In this document: positions 28,223-37,232 of the stretch, piece after piece
Numbering within the stretch: the stretch's first letter is position 1
How the letters are laid out: each line of letters opens with the position of its first letter
Assembly: GCF_000238075.1 (NCBI RefSeq)
Contig: NZ_JH414505.1
Span: 274,863 to 338,862 of the forward strand
DNA from: Oribacterium asaccharolyticum ACB7
GTDB lineage: Bacteria > Bacillota > Clostridia > Lachnospirales > Lachnospiraceae
Direction of reading: 5' to 3'
DNA length: 64,000 nucleotides
Notes under the pieces: model-generated
What the model saw: only the letters and a program-made list of their open reading frames with translations
What the model was told of the DNA's origin: nothing
Databases searched by the model: none
Program-made: the position numbers and the translations under genes

Positions 28223-29275
28223 TTATTCCAATACCCAGTTTCCATCTGCCATAACAAAGTTCTTCTCCACACCGAGCTTATTCATCCAGAACTTGGTTAA
28301 AGCAATCGTATACGTTTCCTGATCCTCCGTAAACGGTTCCTTTCGTTTATCCCAAAGTTCTTTGGAACTGGGCCAGAGTGCATAGCGCGGATTAACTGTA
28401 CTATAGAACGCAAAGCTTCCACCGTGCTGACCGTGATGAGCCATTTGCACAATATCCGCTTTCAGCTTCTCTGCCGGCAATTCCTCCAGAAGCTTTCCCG
28501 CCGCCTCATAAGGAAGATCCCCGGTAATCAAGAGCTTCTTTCCGTTTATCGTAATCATGTAGCAAATAGAACTGTTATTTCCGGTATCAATCGGGATGGA
28601 ATAAGCTGTATTTAAAATCTCCACCGATACATTTCCATAAGAAAATGTTGTACCCCTCTCGGAATTCTCGTGCTTCTTCTCCGCAGGATAAGCAGCAAGA
28701 TCATCCATTACTTCCTTAATCATCGGTAATCTGTAGCTCTGCTCATACTGCTCATAAAAGGAGTATGGCGCAAAGCTGAAATAAATCTGTCCCGGATCAA
28801 TATTATAATAATCCGGATGCCCGGCCACCTTCTGCTGTTCCAAAATAACGGAAAGTGCTCCGACATGATCCTCATGCGGATGCGTAAGGAGCCATGCGTT
28901 AACCTTTCCTCCCCTTGCCTTAATATACTTGGATAAATAGGGTGCATTGGTCTTTAAGCCGCCATCCACAACAATTAATTGTCCTTCATTGCTTTCAATC
29001 ACAATACTGATTTGTTGTCCGCTTTCATTGCCCTTAATCATAGTAATCTTGGCACCGCCGAGGCCGATTGTGGAATCGGTATAGGTAGGGGTTGCCTCTC
29101 CATTCCGAACATAGATGGGAGCATTGCCTCCACTGGTCTTATCTTGACTTAAACTTGCCTCCGTGTTTGCGTTTCCATAGATGGTTCCCGTGCTGCTTTC
29201 CTCAGCAAATGTGGGTAATGCCAAAAGAAAACTCATTCCCACAGCAAGTGCCAGGCTTCCAAATCTTTTATTCAT
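28223..29275 (-). CDS. Exported metallo-beta-lactamase-fold hydrolase (ComEC C-domain-like)
   Basis: A 350-residue secreted protein. The signal peptide (about 1-24) ends at FAE. The MBL fold shows THPHEDHVGAL as the HxHxDH metal motif, with NNSSICYM and ITGDLPYEAAG, and QMAHHGQHGG providing later histidines. It resembles the hydrolase domain of ComEC/Rec2 but stands alone outside the membrane. The substrate is not known; an extracellular phosphodiester or wall-linked compound is possible. AAAGGAG precedes the ATG. It lies 21 nt after a choline-binding-type protein gene, so the two are probably made together. Confidence 0.8.
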   Translation of the reverse strand: MNKRFGSLALAVGMSFLLALPTFAEESSTGTIYGNANTEASLSQDKTSGGNAPIYVRNGEATPTYTDSTIGLGGAKITMIKGNESGQQISIVIESNEGQLIVVDGGLKTNAPYLSKYIKARGGKVNAWLLTHPHEDHVGALSVILEQQKVAGHPDYYNIDPGQIYFSFAPYSFYEQYEQSYRLPMIKEVMDDLAAYPAEKKHENSERGTTFSYGNVSVEILNTAYSIPIDTGNNSSICYMITINGKKLLITGDLPYEAAGKLLEELPAEKLKADIVQMAHHGQHGGSFAFYSTVNPRYALWPSSKELWDKRKEPFTEDQETYTIALTKFWMNKLGVEKNFVMADGNWVLE

Positions 29276-29296
29276 TTATACTCCTTTACGTCTTTC

Positions 29297-30616
29297 TTAC
29301 TGTCTTACTCCGTCTGCCCCAATGGAAAAACCGTCTTTTACCGTATTCTGTTCCATGGCTCCTACAGGGATGTCAGCATCACTCACATTGAAGAAATACC
29401 ACTTCTCTCCGATATTTTCCCAACCGGTCTTCATTTCGCCGTTTTGGATATCCAGATAGTACCACCGGTCATTCAGCTGTCGCCAGGATGTCGCCATCTG
29501 TCCCGCAGCTCCGCCTTCCGTATCAAAGTAATACCATTTTCCGCCTACTTCCTGCCAGCCGGAAAGCATTACGCCGTCACCGTTCATATAGTACCAGTGC
29601 TCCCCAATCTTCTGCCAACCGGAAAGCATCTTTCCCTGCTCATCAAAATAGAACCAATAATCTTTCACTTTGGTCCAGCCTTTGGCCAATCTTCCGTTTG
29701 CTTCATAGTACCAATCCGCACCGTTCTGACGCCAGCCTGAAGCTGCCTCTCCGGGGCCGTTTGCATCGGGATTTTCCTGATTTTGCTGTCCATTATACTT
29801 CTCGGAAGCTCTCTTCTTATTATCCTTCTCCCGCTCAGCCTTGGTTTTTTTCTTCTTTTTTGCACTGTATTCTTTGAAGCTTCCCTTTGAGATACCGGTA
29901 GCCTTTAACGTAATCAAATTAAAGAAATACTCTCCGCTATCTCCGTCCGGATCTTCTACGCTTCCTGAAGAATCCACATACAGGGAATCCGCAAAATACT
30001 GTGCCATATCATCCCTTTTATCATATACGGCACGAACCGCGATATGATCGAACTCTTTTCCGCTTTGGGTATAAGAAGAAAAATTGAACTTGGGAGAATT
30101 GCTGTGCTTTTTTACAATTTTTTCATCTCCGTTTGCCGTATTGTAGAATACCAGGACATCATAGCCTGTTGCATAATTAACCTTTTCCCAAGTATAGGAT
30201 TTTTCATCAGAACTGAAGTTTGTCGGTTCCTTCAAAACATAATAGGGGTAAGCATTTGCCTTTATTTTAATCGTATTCTTTCCCTTCTCGGTTACCGCCA
30301 TTTCATACGCGCCGCGTACCTCCACCACGGTAGAAGAATCAAAGAATTGTCCCTCGTCCGCCTTCACGGTTATCGTATAGGTATAGGGTTTTTTGGGCGT
30401 ATTGTACTTTCCGTCAACAGAGAAGTTGCTGACCTCGTATCCGCTATCCATCGCTCTTGCATCCGGCTTGGAATACGTTGCACCGGCTTCCAGCTCTAAA
30501 TCCTCATTGGGGCTGATGTCCACCTGCACCCTTCCTACCAATTGCTCCGCAAAAGCGGGAAGCGCAAAGATTCCCGATAAAAGTGCGGTAACCAAGATGA
30601 TTCTTTTCTTCATCAT
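29297..30616 (-). CDS. Exported protein with choline-binding-type wall repeats
   Basis: A 439-residue secreted protein: signal peptide (1-23), two beta-rich regions (about 24-240), a Lys/Glu-rich linker (about 245-290) and about six ~20-residue cell-wall-binding repeats (GWRQNGADWYYEANGRLAKG and relatives) to the C-terminus. The repeats are of the type that bind choline-decorated teichoic acids or related wall polymers. No enzyme domain is recognisable in the N-terminal half, so an adhesin or wall-organising role is inferred. AAGGAG precedes the start. Upstream neighbour is a GH25 lysozyme with the same repeats. Confidence 0.85.
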   Translation of the reverse strand: MMKKRIILVTALLSGIFALPAFAEQLVGRVQVDISPNEDLELEAGATYSKPDARAMDSGYEVSNFSVDGKYNTPKKPYTYTITVKADEGQFFDSSTVVEVRGAYEMAVTEKGKNTIKIKANAYPYYVLKEPTNFSSDEKSYTWEKVNYATGYDVLVFYNTANGDEKIVKKHSNSPKFNFSSYTQSGKEFDHIAVRAVYDKRDDMAQYFADSLYVDSSGSVEDPDGDSGEYFFNLITLKATGISKGSFKEYSAKKKKKTKAEREKDNKKRASEKYNGQQNQENPDANGPGEAASGWRQNGADWYYEANGRLAKGWTKVKDYWFYFDEQGKMLSGWQKIGEHWYYMNGDGVMLSGWQEVGGKWYYFDTEGGAAGQMATSWRQLNDRWYYLDIQNGEMKTGWENIGEKWYFFNVSDADIPVGAMEQNTVKDGFSIGADGVRQ

Positions 30617-30658
30617 AATTCTCCTTATGTTTCTGTTTTTTTATATTTTTGAAACGCC

Positions 30659-32062
30659 TTACGGCATCCATGCTCCGTTTGCATCGAAGCGGTATTCCAC
30701 CCCGTTAATGGTACGACTTGTATTTTCCAGCATTGCACCGGATTCTTCCATATAATACCACAGATTGTTAATGAATTTCCATCCTGTTCTCATGGCTCCG
30801 TCCTGATTTAACCAGTACCATTTTCCGTTAACATTCTGCCAATTCACCGCCATTGCGCCGGAATCCTTCAGATAATACCAAAGATTATTTTGGAATAACC
30901 ATCCAGTCTGCATGATTCCCCGTGCATCCATAAAATACCATAGGCCGTTTACCTGTTTCCAACCGGTAGTCGCCTTACCGTTTTCCATGTATTTCCATTG
31001 TCCGGGCACAGTCTGTACCCAGCCGTTTTCTATACTTGCCGCTTCCTTTCCGGGTCCCTCACCGGAAACAACTGTACCGTCAACACCGTTTCCGCTTCCC
31101 GTAGTAGAAGTTTTCTCCGTATTTCCGGATGTCTTTTGTGAAGTGCCTGAAGAAGTGGACACGGAATTCGACCCGCTACTACTTTTTCCCGCATTTTTCT
31201 GGGAAGGGTTTCCTCCCCCATATACCTTCCAGGAAAATTCAGTGGTGACCTGTCCTTTGATTCCCTTTACTACACCCTTTTCACTGGACTGCCAGATTGT
31301 CGTCTTACTCCCTCCTACCGGTACATAGACCCGATTTTCCGGATAAGCCGCAAACCAAACGTCACAAGAAATCTTGGACAGATTCATGTATTTTGTAAGC
31401 CAGGTACGATTTGCATAGACCATAGGAATAAAACCGGCGTCCTCCACCTTCTTGCAATATGCATTGATCATATCCGTCAAATCGTCCTTACTCAATCCCT
31501 CTGACAGCATGGACGCCACTTCCAGGTCATAAGCAACCGGATACTCCAGTTTATAGGGTTTTATTTTTTTTAAGGTCAAATCGGCTTCCGCCATTGCATC
31601 GTTCATATTTTTTGCGGTGGAACAAAGATAAACGCCGACTTTGATACCGGCCTTCTGCGCCCCTTTTACGTTCGCATCAAAATAAGCATCCTCCTTTGTC
31701 CCGTAGGCAAGCCGAATCATAACAAAGTCGAGTCCGTCCTTCTTTGCCGCATTCCAGTCTATGGGACCGTTCTCATTTTGAAACTTGGAAACCTCCGTTC
31801 CCTTCTCCAAATACAGAAAATCGGAACCGTCCTGATTGGTATAGCCGTACCACCCGGCATATTCATCTGCTACCGTACTCTCTACAGCATCCGTACTCGC
31901 CACAGTTTCCGTCTTTCCGATTAAATCTCCCGGTCCAACGGCAAATGCACTGCTTGGTGAAAGACAACTCAGCATAATCACGAAAATAGATGTAAAGCAA
32001 AGCTTCATTCGTTTTACGGGCATCCTTGTGCAAAACCGCTCATTTGCTTTTTGAAAAACCAT
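30659..32062 (-). CDS. GH25 lysozyme with wall-binding repeats
   Basis: A 467-residue secreted muramidase. After a long signal region (about 1-42) comes a GH25 domain (about 85-285), a Ser/Thr/Gly-rich linker (about 290-345) and five choline-binding-type repeats. The catalytic D-x-E pair is in VAYDLEVAS. The usual GIDVS motif at the start of the domain reads GTEVSKFQ, an Asp-to-Glu change at a normally conserved active-site position, which may alter activity. The enzyme cleaves N-acetylmuramic-acid links in peptidoglycan, and the repeats hold it to the wall. The next genes downstream are also exported, so this forms a wall-protein group. Confidence 0.87.
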   Translation of the reverse strand: MVFQKANERFCTRMPVKRMKLCFTSIFVIMLSCLSPSSAFAVGPGDLIGKTETVASTDAVESTVADEYAGWYGYTNQDGSDFLYLEKGTEVSKFQNENGPIDWNAAKKDGLDFVMIRLAYGTKEDAYFDANVKGAQKAGIKVGVYLCSTAKNMNDAMAEADLTLKKIKPYKLEYPVAYDLEVASMLSEGLSKDDLTDMINAYCKKVEDAGFIPMVYANRTWLTKYMNLSKISCDVWFAAYPENRVYVPVGGSKTTIWQSSEKGVVKGIKGQVTTEFSWKVYGGGNPSQKNAGKSSSGSNSVSTSSGTSQKTSGNTEKTSTTGSGNGVDGTVVSGEGPGKEAASIENGWVQTVPGQWKYMENGKATTGWKQVNGLWYFMDARGIMQTGWLFQNNLWYYLKDSGAMAVNWQNVNGKWYWLNQDGAMRTGWKFINNLWYYMEESGAMLENTSRTINGVEYRFDANGAWMP

Positions 32063-32444
32063 TTTATTCCTACTCCTCCCCGTCTTATTCTCCTAAGACT
32101 ATCGGCGAAAAAGAAAAATGGCAATAGCGGGGGAAGAACCGTAAGAGATATTCAGAAAAGAGTAAGGACTTTGCGGATATAAAGAAGCTTTCGAGGCCGC
32201 AAAACATATTTTATGAAAGAATTGATTCCTTATACGGAAAATGGGTTTATAACAAAAAACTTCGGCATCCTAATGTTTTCAGGATACCGAAGCCTCTTGT
32301 CACATAGAAGAACATAAGCAAACTCACTTCTTCTCTTTATATCTCACACACTTACCCCGAAGGGATACTTACTCAGTATATATACTGTATCGGCAAAAAG
32401 CGAATTAGTATAAATTATTTGCCCTATATTTTAAAAAAAATAAT
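32063..32444. other. 382-nt gap between the GH25 and NlpC/P60 genes
   Basis: It holds the terminator at 32254-32292 and nothing else I recognise. The promoter of the GH25 gene must lie at 32063-32250, but I could not pick a convincing -35/-10 pair. Confidence 0.4.
32254..32292 (-). terminator. Intrinsic terminator downstream of the NlpC/P60 gene
   Basis: CTTCGGTATCCT pairs with AGGATGCCGAAG and is followed by TTTTTTG on the minus strand. Confidence 0.85.
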
Positions 32445-33065
32445 TTAAAACAATCTCCTGATTGATTTAATCGGTTTATAGGTAGCCGACTCAATCGTCA
32501 CACCGGAACGAGAATTCAGTGCGGATAGCATTCTTCCCTCTCCCAGGTAAATACCGACATGACCGGAATAAGCCAATATATCACCGGGAAGCGCATTTTC
32601 CAAAGAGCCTACACTCGTACCAACGGAACGAATTGCTCCGGAAGAATGCGGAAGGGAAATCCCGAAATGCCCGAATACGCCTACTAAAAAGCCGGAACAG
32701 TCCGACCCGTGAAGAAGACTCAAACCGCCATATCGGTATGGACGTCCGATAAACTGCGAAGCATAGTCTACAACCTGCTGTCCTTTGGCGCGGCTGTCTC
32801 CTTTTAAATTATCCTCTACAACTATTTCAACTGTCTGTTCTTCCTGAGAAACCATCCCTCCGTCTTCACTGAAAACCAAAATATCATCTTGCTCCGAAGG
32901 TGCCGCCAGGGCGGACAGAGAAGGTACGGAAGAAAAAGCAAATACTGCAATTCCCAGTGCAAGGATTCCTTTTTTTGTCCTTTGCAATACAGAATGTCTT
33001 CCTTTCCGTTCAAAGTGCTTGGGTTCTTCCCCTGCTGTGCACAAACTAGCATTCCACTTCTGCAT
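32445..33065 (-). CDS. Exported NlpC/P60 peptidoglycan hydrolase
   Basis: A 206-residue secreted cysteine peptidase. A long basic N-region and signal peptide (about 1-55) are followed by a short linker and the C-terminal NlpC/P60 domain (about 95-206). The catalytic cysteine is in GSDCSGFLVG and the histidine in SGHVGIYLG; LSALNSRSG carries the third residue. Such enzymes cut gamma-D-glutamyl-diamino acid links in stem peptides. There is no separate wall-binding repeat, unlike its neighbours. The start at 33065 is set by AAAGGAG; the 21 open codons upstream lack a site. Confidence 0.88.
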   Translation of the reverse strand: MQKWNASLCTAGEEPKHFERKGRHSVLQRTKKGILALGIAVFAFSSVPSLSALAAPSEQDDILVFSEDGGMVSQEEQTVEIVVEDNLKGDSRAKGQQVVDYASQFIGRPYRYGGLSLLHGSDCSGFLVGVFGHFGISLPHSSGAIRSVGTSVGSLENALPGDILAYSGHVGIYLGEGRMLSALNSRSGVTIESATYKPIKSIRRLF

Positions 33066-33154
33066 AAAATCTCCTTTGCTCTTTTCTCCGGGCAAAAAGA
33101 AAGCCCGAGTATCGTAATACGCTATCATTCTAGGGAGAACTTATGGCGAAAATA

Positions 33155-33232
33155 AAAACACAGTATGAAGATTCGCTAACGCTTTCTTACGAAAGAAACT
33201 GTTTTTTTAACGCTTTCATACCGTGTTTTTTA
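33155..33232 (-). terminator. Hairpin terminator after the YczE-like gene
   Basis: AACACGGTATGAAAG pairs with CTTCATACTGTGTT across a loop with its own small hairpin, followed by TTTTTATTTT on the minus strand. Confidence 0.65.
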
Positions 33233-33296
33233 CAATTTTATGACATTTTAAGCTTTTTTATAATCAAAATTAAGAGTTTGCCGAAGAGCTTCTCTT

Positions 33297-33968
33297 TTAA
33301 CCTTTTAATGCGTCTCTCGCTTCTTCTTCCTTTTCCCCTTCCGGTGTATAGCCGATTAATTTTTCGGATACATGGGTATCAAAGAAATGTACTACCGGTC
33401 CGAGACCGAATGCGGATATCAAGGTTCCTATGCCGACCAACCCTCCTGTAAGGAAAGTGCCCAAAGCACAGATTCCATCCGTAAACATTCTACATGCAAA
33501 ATAATGTTTCTTCGTCTTATCTCGAAGCCCCAGGGAAAGATAGTCATACGGTGCAATCCCGAGGTCAGCCGTCTGATAAAGAGAAACTCCCAAAGAAGTT
33601 ACCACCACGGCAACTGCAGCCCAAACAATCTGTATAATGAGACCGTGTTCCTCAGCCGGCCCAAAGTTTCGGAGAAGAATAGCATAAAAAAAGCTTACGA
33701 TATAACCAAGTAAAATTCCATTCACAAAAGTCCCCGCCCCAATGTATTTTCTTCCGAAAATAAACTGAATCAGGAAGAACAGAATATTGCATAACAGATT
33801 TTGAAAACCATAGGGAATGCCGAATATCTCCGCTATGCGCATATTCAAGGCGGAAATCGGATCATTTCCGAGATGAGACTCTTTAAACAGAGCTATCCCG
33901 ATGGAAATGATAAATACCCCGAGCACCATGCTTACATACCGCTTAAGCAATACTCTATTATTTTTCAT
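33297..33968 (-). CDS. YczE/YitT-like membrane protein
   Basis: A 223-residue protein with five or six transmembrane helices and a charged cytoplasmic tail. FKESHLGNDPISALNM and YQTADLGIAPYDYLSLGL form an internal repeat (xxLGxxPxD), a hallmark of the YczE/YyaS family. These are integral membrane proteins of unknown function that are often near export or regulator genes. A GGGTGA site precedes the ATG. No transport substrate can be inferred. Confidence 0.7.
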   Translation of the reverse strand: MKNNRVLLKRYVSMVLGVFIISIGIALFKESHLGNDPISALNMRIAEIFGIPYGFQNLLCNILFFLIQFIFGRKYIGAGTFVNGILLGYIVSFFYAILLRNFGPAEEHGLIIQIVWAAVAVVVTSLGVSLYQTADLGIAPYDYLSLGLRDKTKKHYFACRMFTDGICALGTFLTGGLVGIGTLISAFGLGPVVHFFDTHVSEKLIGYTPEGEKEEEARDALKG

Positions 33969-34014
33969 TTTTCACCCGCTCACTAAATGACTGCTTTTTG
34001 GAAAGCGACTGTCT

Positions 34015-35373
34015 TTACTCATGAACCACAATCGGGCACCCCTTCTGAATCCGATTATACAACTCTGCCGCCTTATTTCGCGGCAAATTAATGCAACCGT
34101 GAGAGCCGCCTCTGACATAGATATTTCCCCCAAACTTGGAACGCCAGGATGCGTCATGTAAGCCGATTCCTCCATTAAACGGCATCCAATAGTCTACGTG
34201 GGCTTCATACTCCGGTTTCCCGTTAACCAGTTTGCCGCGGAGCGTTCTATTCGTTTCTTTGCCTTTCAAGAAAAAGATCCCCGGCGGTGTCGCTCTGTCT
34301 CCGCTCAACATTCCGGTCACTGTAGGGCTTTCCCAAACCAAATTTCCGCCTTCATAGTAATAAACATGCTGTAAGCTTAAATCGATTTCTACAAAAGTCG
34401 TTCCGAATTGGGGCTGTGCATACTGGGCAGGTCTATAGCTGTAAACCGGTTCTCTTTCCATCGTCTTAAAAGAAGAAATAGCCTGCTTTAAGGCTTCTTT
34501 TTCTCCCTGTACATTGATATGAAGAGCATAAGGAGTCAGCATGGCAATGTCCTTCCCGCTGGCAGAATGAAAAGAAACCGTATTACCCGGGTTTCCGTAC
34601 TTTCCCTCCAAGTAATTGGCATAGGCCAAAACCTTAGCCTCATCAAAGATAACTCCGTTGCCATTGATTCCCAAAACCATATCACTTAAGGTATCTCCGG
34701 AAAGAACTTCCTTGTTCCCTAAGATATTGGTCACGATTTCTACGGACTCCAGACGTCTAAGAACCTCCAGTTTCGGTTCAAGATCGCTCTTATGCACTGT
34801 CACCGTGTCGTAAATCCCTCTTTGTGTTAAATCAAGAGTATTTTCTCCCCTCTGCAGAGCGGAGTACAGATTCGCATAGAACTTTGCCTCGTCCAAAGAA
34901 TCTCCCTCTACTTCGGGAACAATGCTGTATGTACCGTCTTTTTGGATATACGCATTCGCGGTTTTCTTGCTGTACTTTAAAACGGAAAGCTGTGCAAGCC
35001 TTTCTTTTAGCTTTGCCTCATCAAATTTTGCGGAACTGCCTTCTAAGGAAAAATCATAACGACCGTCCGCTTTGGGTTCCAAGCCTTCTTTCTCTTCTCT
35101 TTTCAGGATTTCCTCTAAATTCGTTGCCGCGGAAAGCTGATAGCCGATATCGGATCCTTTGATTTCCTCTACCTTATCTCTTCCCTTAATATATAAAACA
35201 TAATTTCGGCTGTATTCTCCTTCCAGATAGGACTTAGCCTCCTCTACAGTCTTTCCGGAAAGGGGAATCCCGTTTCCGTACGTTCCCATAACAAACCGAT
35301 CCAAGGCATAGGCAGACATCGGTAAAAGCACGCTAAGCAGCAATGCGCTAAAAAACAGTTTAATCTTCTTCAT
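34015..35373 (-). CDS. Exported L,D-transpeptidase with putative peptidoglycan-binding domains
   Basis: A 452-residue enzyme that makes 3-3 peptide cross-links in peptidoglycan or attaches proteins to it. A signal sequence or anchor (1-25) is followed by two PG_binding_4-type segments (about 45-320) and the YkuD catalytic domain (about 325-452), with motifs IGLHDASWR and GSHGCINLP giving the catalytic His, Gly and Cys. The start at 35373 follows GGAGG, and a TTG a few codons upstream is less likely. No terminator was seen after it. Its product would remodel the same wall as the nearby GH25 and NlpC enzymes. Confidence 0.88.
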   Translation of the reverse strand: MKKIKLFFSALLLSVLLPMSAYALDRFVMGTYGNGIPLSGKTVEEAKSYLEGEYSRNYVLYIKGRDKVEEIKGSDIGYQLSAATNLEEILKREEKEGLEPKADGRYDFSLEGSSAKFDEAKLKERLAQLSVLKYSKKTANAYIQKDGTYSIVPEVEGDSLDEAKFYANLYSALQRGENTLDLTQRGIYDTVTVHKSDLEPKLEVLRRLESVEIVTNILGNKEVLSGDTLSDMVLGINGNGVIFDEAKVLAYANYLEGKYGNPGNTVSFHSASGKDIAMLTPYALHINVQGEKEALKQAISSFKTMEREPVYSYRPAQYAQPQFGTTFVEIDLSLQHVYYYEGGNLVWESPTVTGMLSGDRATPPGIFFLKGKETNRTLRGKLVNGKPEYEAHVDYWMPFNGGIGLHDASWRSKFGGNIYVRGGSHGCINLPRNKAAELYNRIQKGCPIVVHE

Positions 35374-35450
35374 GTATTCCTCCAAAAGTATTTTCCCCCT
35401 ATTCTACACTGTCTGCCTATCTTTGAGTAGTCAAAATATTAAAATTTGTC

Positions 35451-36332
35451 TTAAGCCCCAAACACCTTTTTTCTTAAAGCCAAACCTGTAGGACTGGCTG
35501 CCAGTCCTCCCTGCGCAGTTTCTTTCAGACTGGAAGACATATTGTCCCCTACCGATTTCATGGCGGCAATGCACTCATCTACCGGAATCTTTAAATCTAT
35601 TCCGGAGAGCGCCATATCTGCACTGGAAAAGGCAATCATCACGCCCGAGACGTTTCTTTTCACGCAGGGAATCTCCACGAGTCCGGCTACCGGATCACAG
35701 ACCAGTCCCATTTGATTGATAATAGCCATCCCCAAAGCATCTCCACAGGCACTCGGGCTTCCACCCATAAGCTCCACGAGGGCCGCTGCAGCCATGCCCG
35801 ATGCGGAACCGCATTCCGCCTGGCATCCTCCCTCCGCCCCGGAAATGGAAGCGGTTTGCGCAATCACCATCCCGAAGGCTCCTGCCGTAAAAATAGACAT
35901 CACAATATCTCTCTTAGCGAATCCTCTATCCTCGTACATGGATACCAAGCATCCCGGAAGGATACCGCAAGAACCTGCCGTAGGGGTAGCCACGATTCTT
36001 CCCATCGCGGCATTACAGTTGGAAACACACATGGCTCTTCCGATGGCCTTAGTTAAAAACTTTCCCGAAAGACCTCCGTTTGTCTTTTCGGCATAGTTTA
36101 ACATCTTATTTCCTTCTCCCCCGGTCAGACCGGAGGTGGAACGAAGGTTCGGATCATTTCCCTTGCTGACGGACTCCAACATCACCTCAAAATTTCTTTC
36201 CATGATGGAGTAGATTTCCTCCTCCGACTTCTGCATCTGATCCGCCTGATCCTTTAGACAGAGCTCACTGATTTTGATTCCCTGCCTCTCTGCCGTATCG
36301 CAGAGTTCTTTGATACTCGTATATTTAATCAT
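35451..36332 (-). CDS. sdaAA: L-serine dehydratase, iron-sulfur alpha subunit
   Basis: A 293-residue catalytic subunit of bacterial 4Fe-4S L-serine dehydratase, which turns L-serine into pyruvate and ammonia. Cluster cysteines are in CVSNCNAAMG and in CDPVAGLVEIPC. The motif TPTAGSCGILPG is a family hallmark. The start at 36332 follows GGGAGA; a further 32 open codons upstream consist of an 18-nt repeat and are probably not translated. It lies 103 nt after sdaAB and is cotranscribed with it. It provides carbon and nitrogen from serine for the cell. Confidence 0.93.
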   Translation of the reverse strand: MIKYTSIKELCDTAERQGIKISELCLKDQADQMQKSEEEIYSIMERNFEVMLESVSKGNDPNLRSTSGLTGGEGNKMLNYAEKTNGGLSGKFLTKAIGRAMCVSNCNAAMGRIVATPTAGSCGILPGCLVSMYEDRGFAKRDIVMSIFTAGAFGMVIAQTASISGAEGGCQAECGSASGMAAAALVELMGGSPSACGDALGMAIINQMGLVCDPVAGLVEIPCVKRNVSGVMIAFSSADMALSGIDLKIPVDECIAAMKSVGDNMSSSLKETAQGGLAASPTGLALRKKVFGA

Positions 36333-36366
36333 TTTTTCTCCCGGCTTTCTACTTTCCTGCTTTTCC

Positions 36367-36437
36367 AAGCCCAAAACTGTTACTAATCCTAAAACTGTTA
36401 CTAAGCCCAAAACCGTTACTAAGCCCAAAACTGTTTT
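36367..36437 (-). repeat. Four 18-nt repeats between sdaAB and sdaAA
   Basis: Units of AAGCCCAAAACTGTTACT (plus-strand view) with few changes. The first unit read on the minus strand overlaps the sdaAB stop codon. The unit is in frame with sdaAA, which creates an open leader reading LGLVTV repeats. Confidence 0.85.
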
Positions 36438-37104
36438 ATATTGCCCTTATCAAAATGGCATTTTCCACATTCGGTAATTGATTGATATCCTTCATCAGTT
36501 CTTCCGGAGGTAACTGATCAATTTCGATAGTCATTAGAGCCGTTCCCCCTTTTTCGGGACGGCTGAGCCGGAAGTTTCCAATATTCAGATCTTTATACTT
36601 TTCATACATAATATGGGTAACTTCGGCAATCACCCCCGGTTTATCCCTATGCAGGACCAGGATGGTATTATTTTCTCCCGTAAAATCGACACGCATGCCG
36701 TTTACGGAATCCACCCGAATATTTCCTCCTCCGATGCTGGCACCTTCTACAACTCCGCTTTGTCCGTTATCCAGAGTGTAATGGATTCTCGCCGTATTGG
36801 GATGCGCTCCCGGAATATCATTTTCTATAAAACGATAATCTATTCCTCTGTCCTTTGCAATCTGCAGAGCATCTCGGATTTCCTCGTTGTAACTATGGTA
36901 GCCCATAATGCCGGCTAATAATGCCCTATCCGTACCATGTCCTCTGTAGGTTCTGGCAAAGGAGCCGGACAATTCAATATCTACCTCTTTGAATTCTCCT
37001 CCCTCCGCGAGCTTATTTACAACTCTGCCAAGTCTTACCGCTCCGGCCGTATGAGAACTGGAAGGTCCTATCATAATCGGTCCGATAATATTAAAAACAT
37101 TCAC
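36436..37104 (-). CDS. sdaAB: L-serine dehydratase, beta subunit with ACT domain
   Basis: A 222-residue regulatory/structural subunit. The N-terminal part has GPIMIGPSSSHTAGAVRLG, typical of the beta subunit. The C-terminal ACT domain (about 150-222, TILVLHRDKPGVIAEVTHIM) is where the amino acid is sensed. Together with SdaAA it forms the clostridial two-subunit enzyme. It follows the symporter gene by 128 nt on the same strand, which suggests a serine or amino-acid use unit. Confidence 0.93.
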   Translation of the reverse strand: MNVFNIIGPIMIGPSSSHTAGAVRLGRVVNKLAEGGEFKEVDIELSGSFARTYRGHGTDRALLAGIMGYHSYNEEIRDALQIAKDRGIDYRFIENDIPGAHPNTARIHYTLDNGQSGVVEGASIGGGNIRVDSVNGMRVDFTGENNTILVLHRDKPGVIAEVTHIMYEKYKDLNIGNFRLSRPEKGGTALMTIEIDQLPPEELMKDINQLPNVENAILIRAI

Positions 37105-37232
37105 TGTATACCTCTTTTCTTAAACAGGGGTTGCAAAAAAGAACAGATTATAATTTTTACCTGAAATCCATCCTTTTCACAACCCCTTTTCCATTTTTGC
37201 CGCATACGTGGAATTCTTTTATTCCGCTTTAT

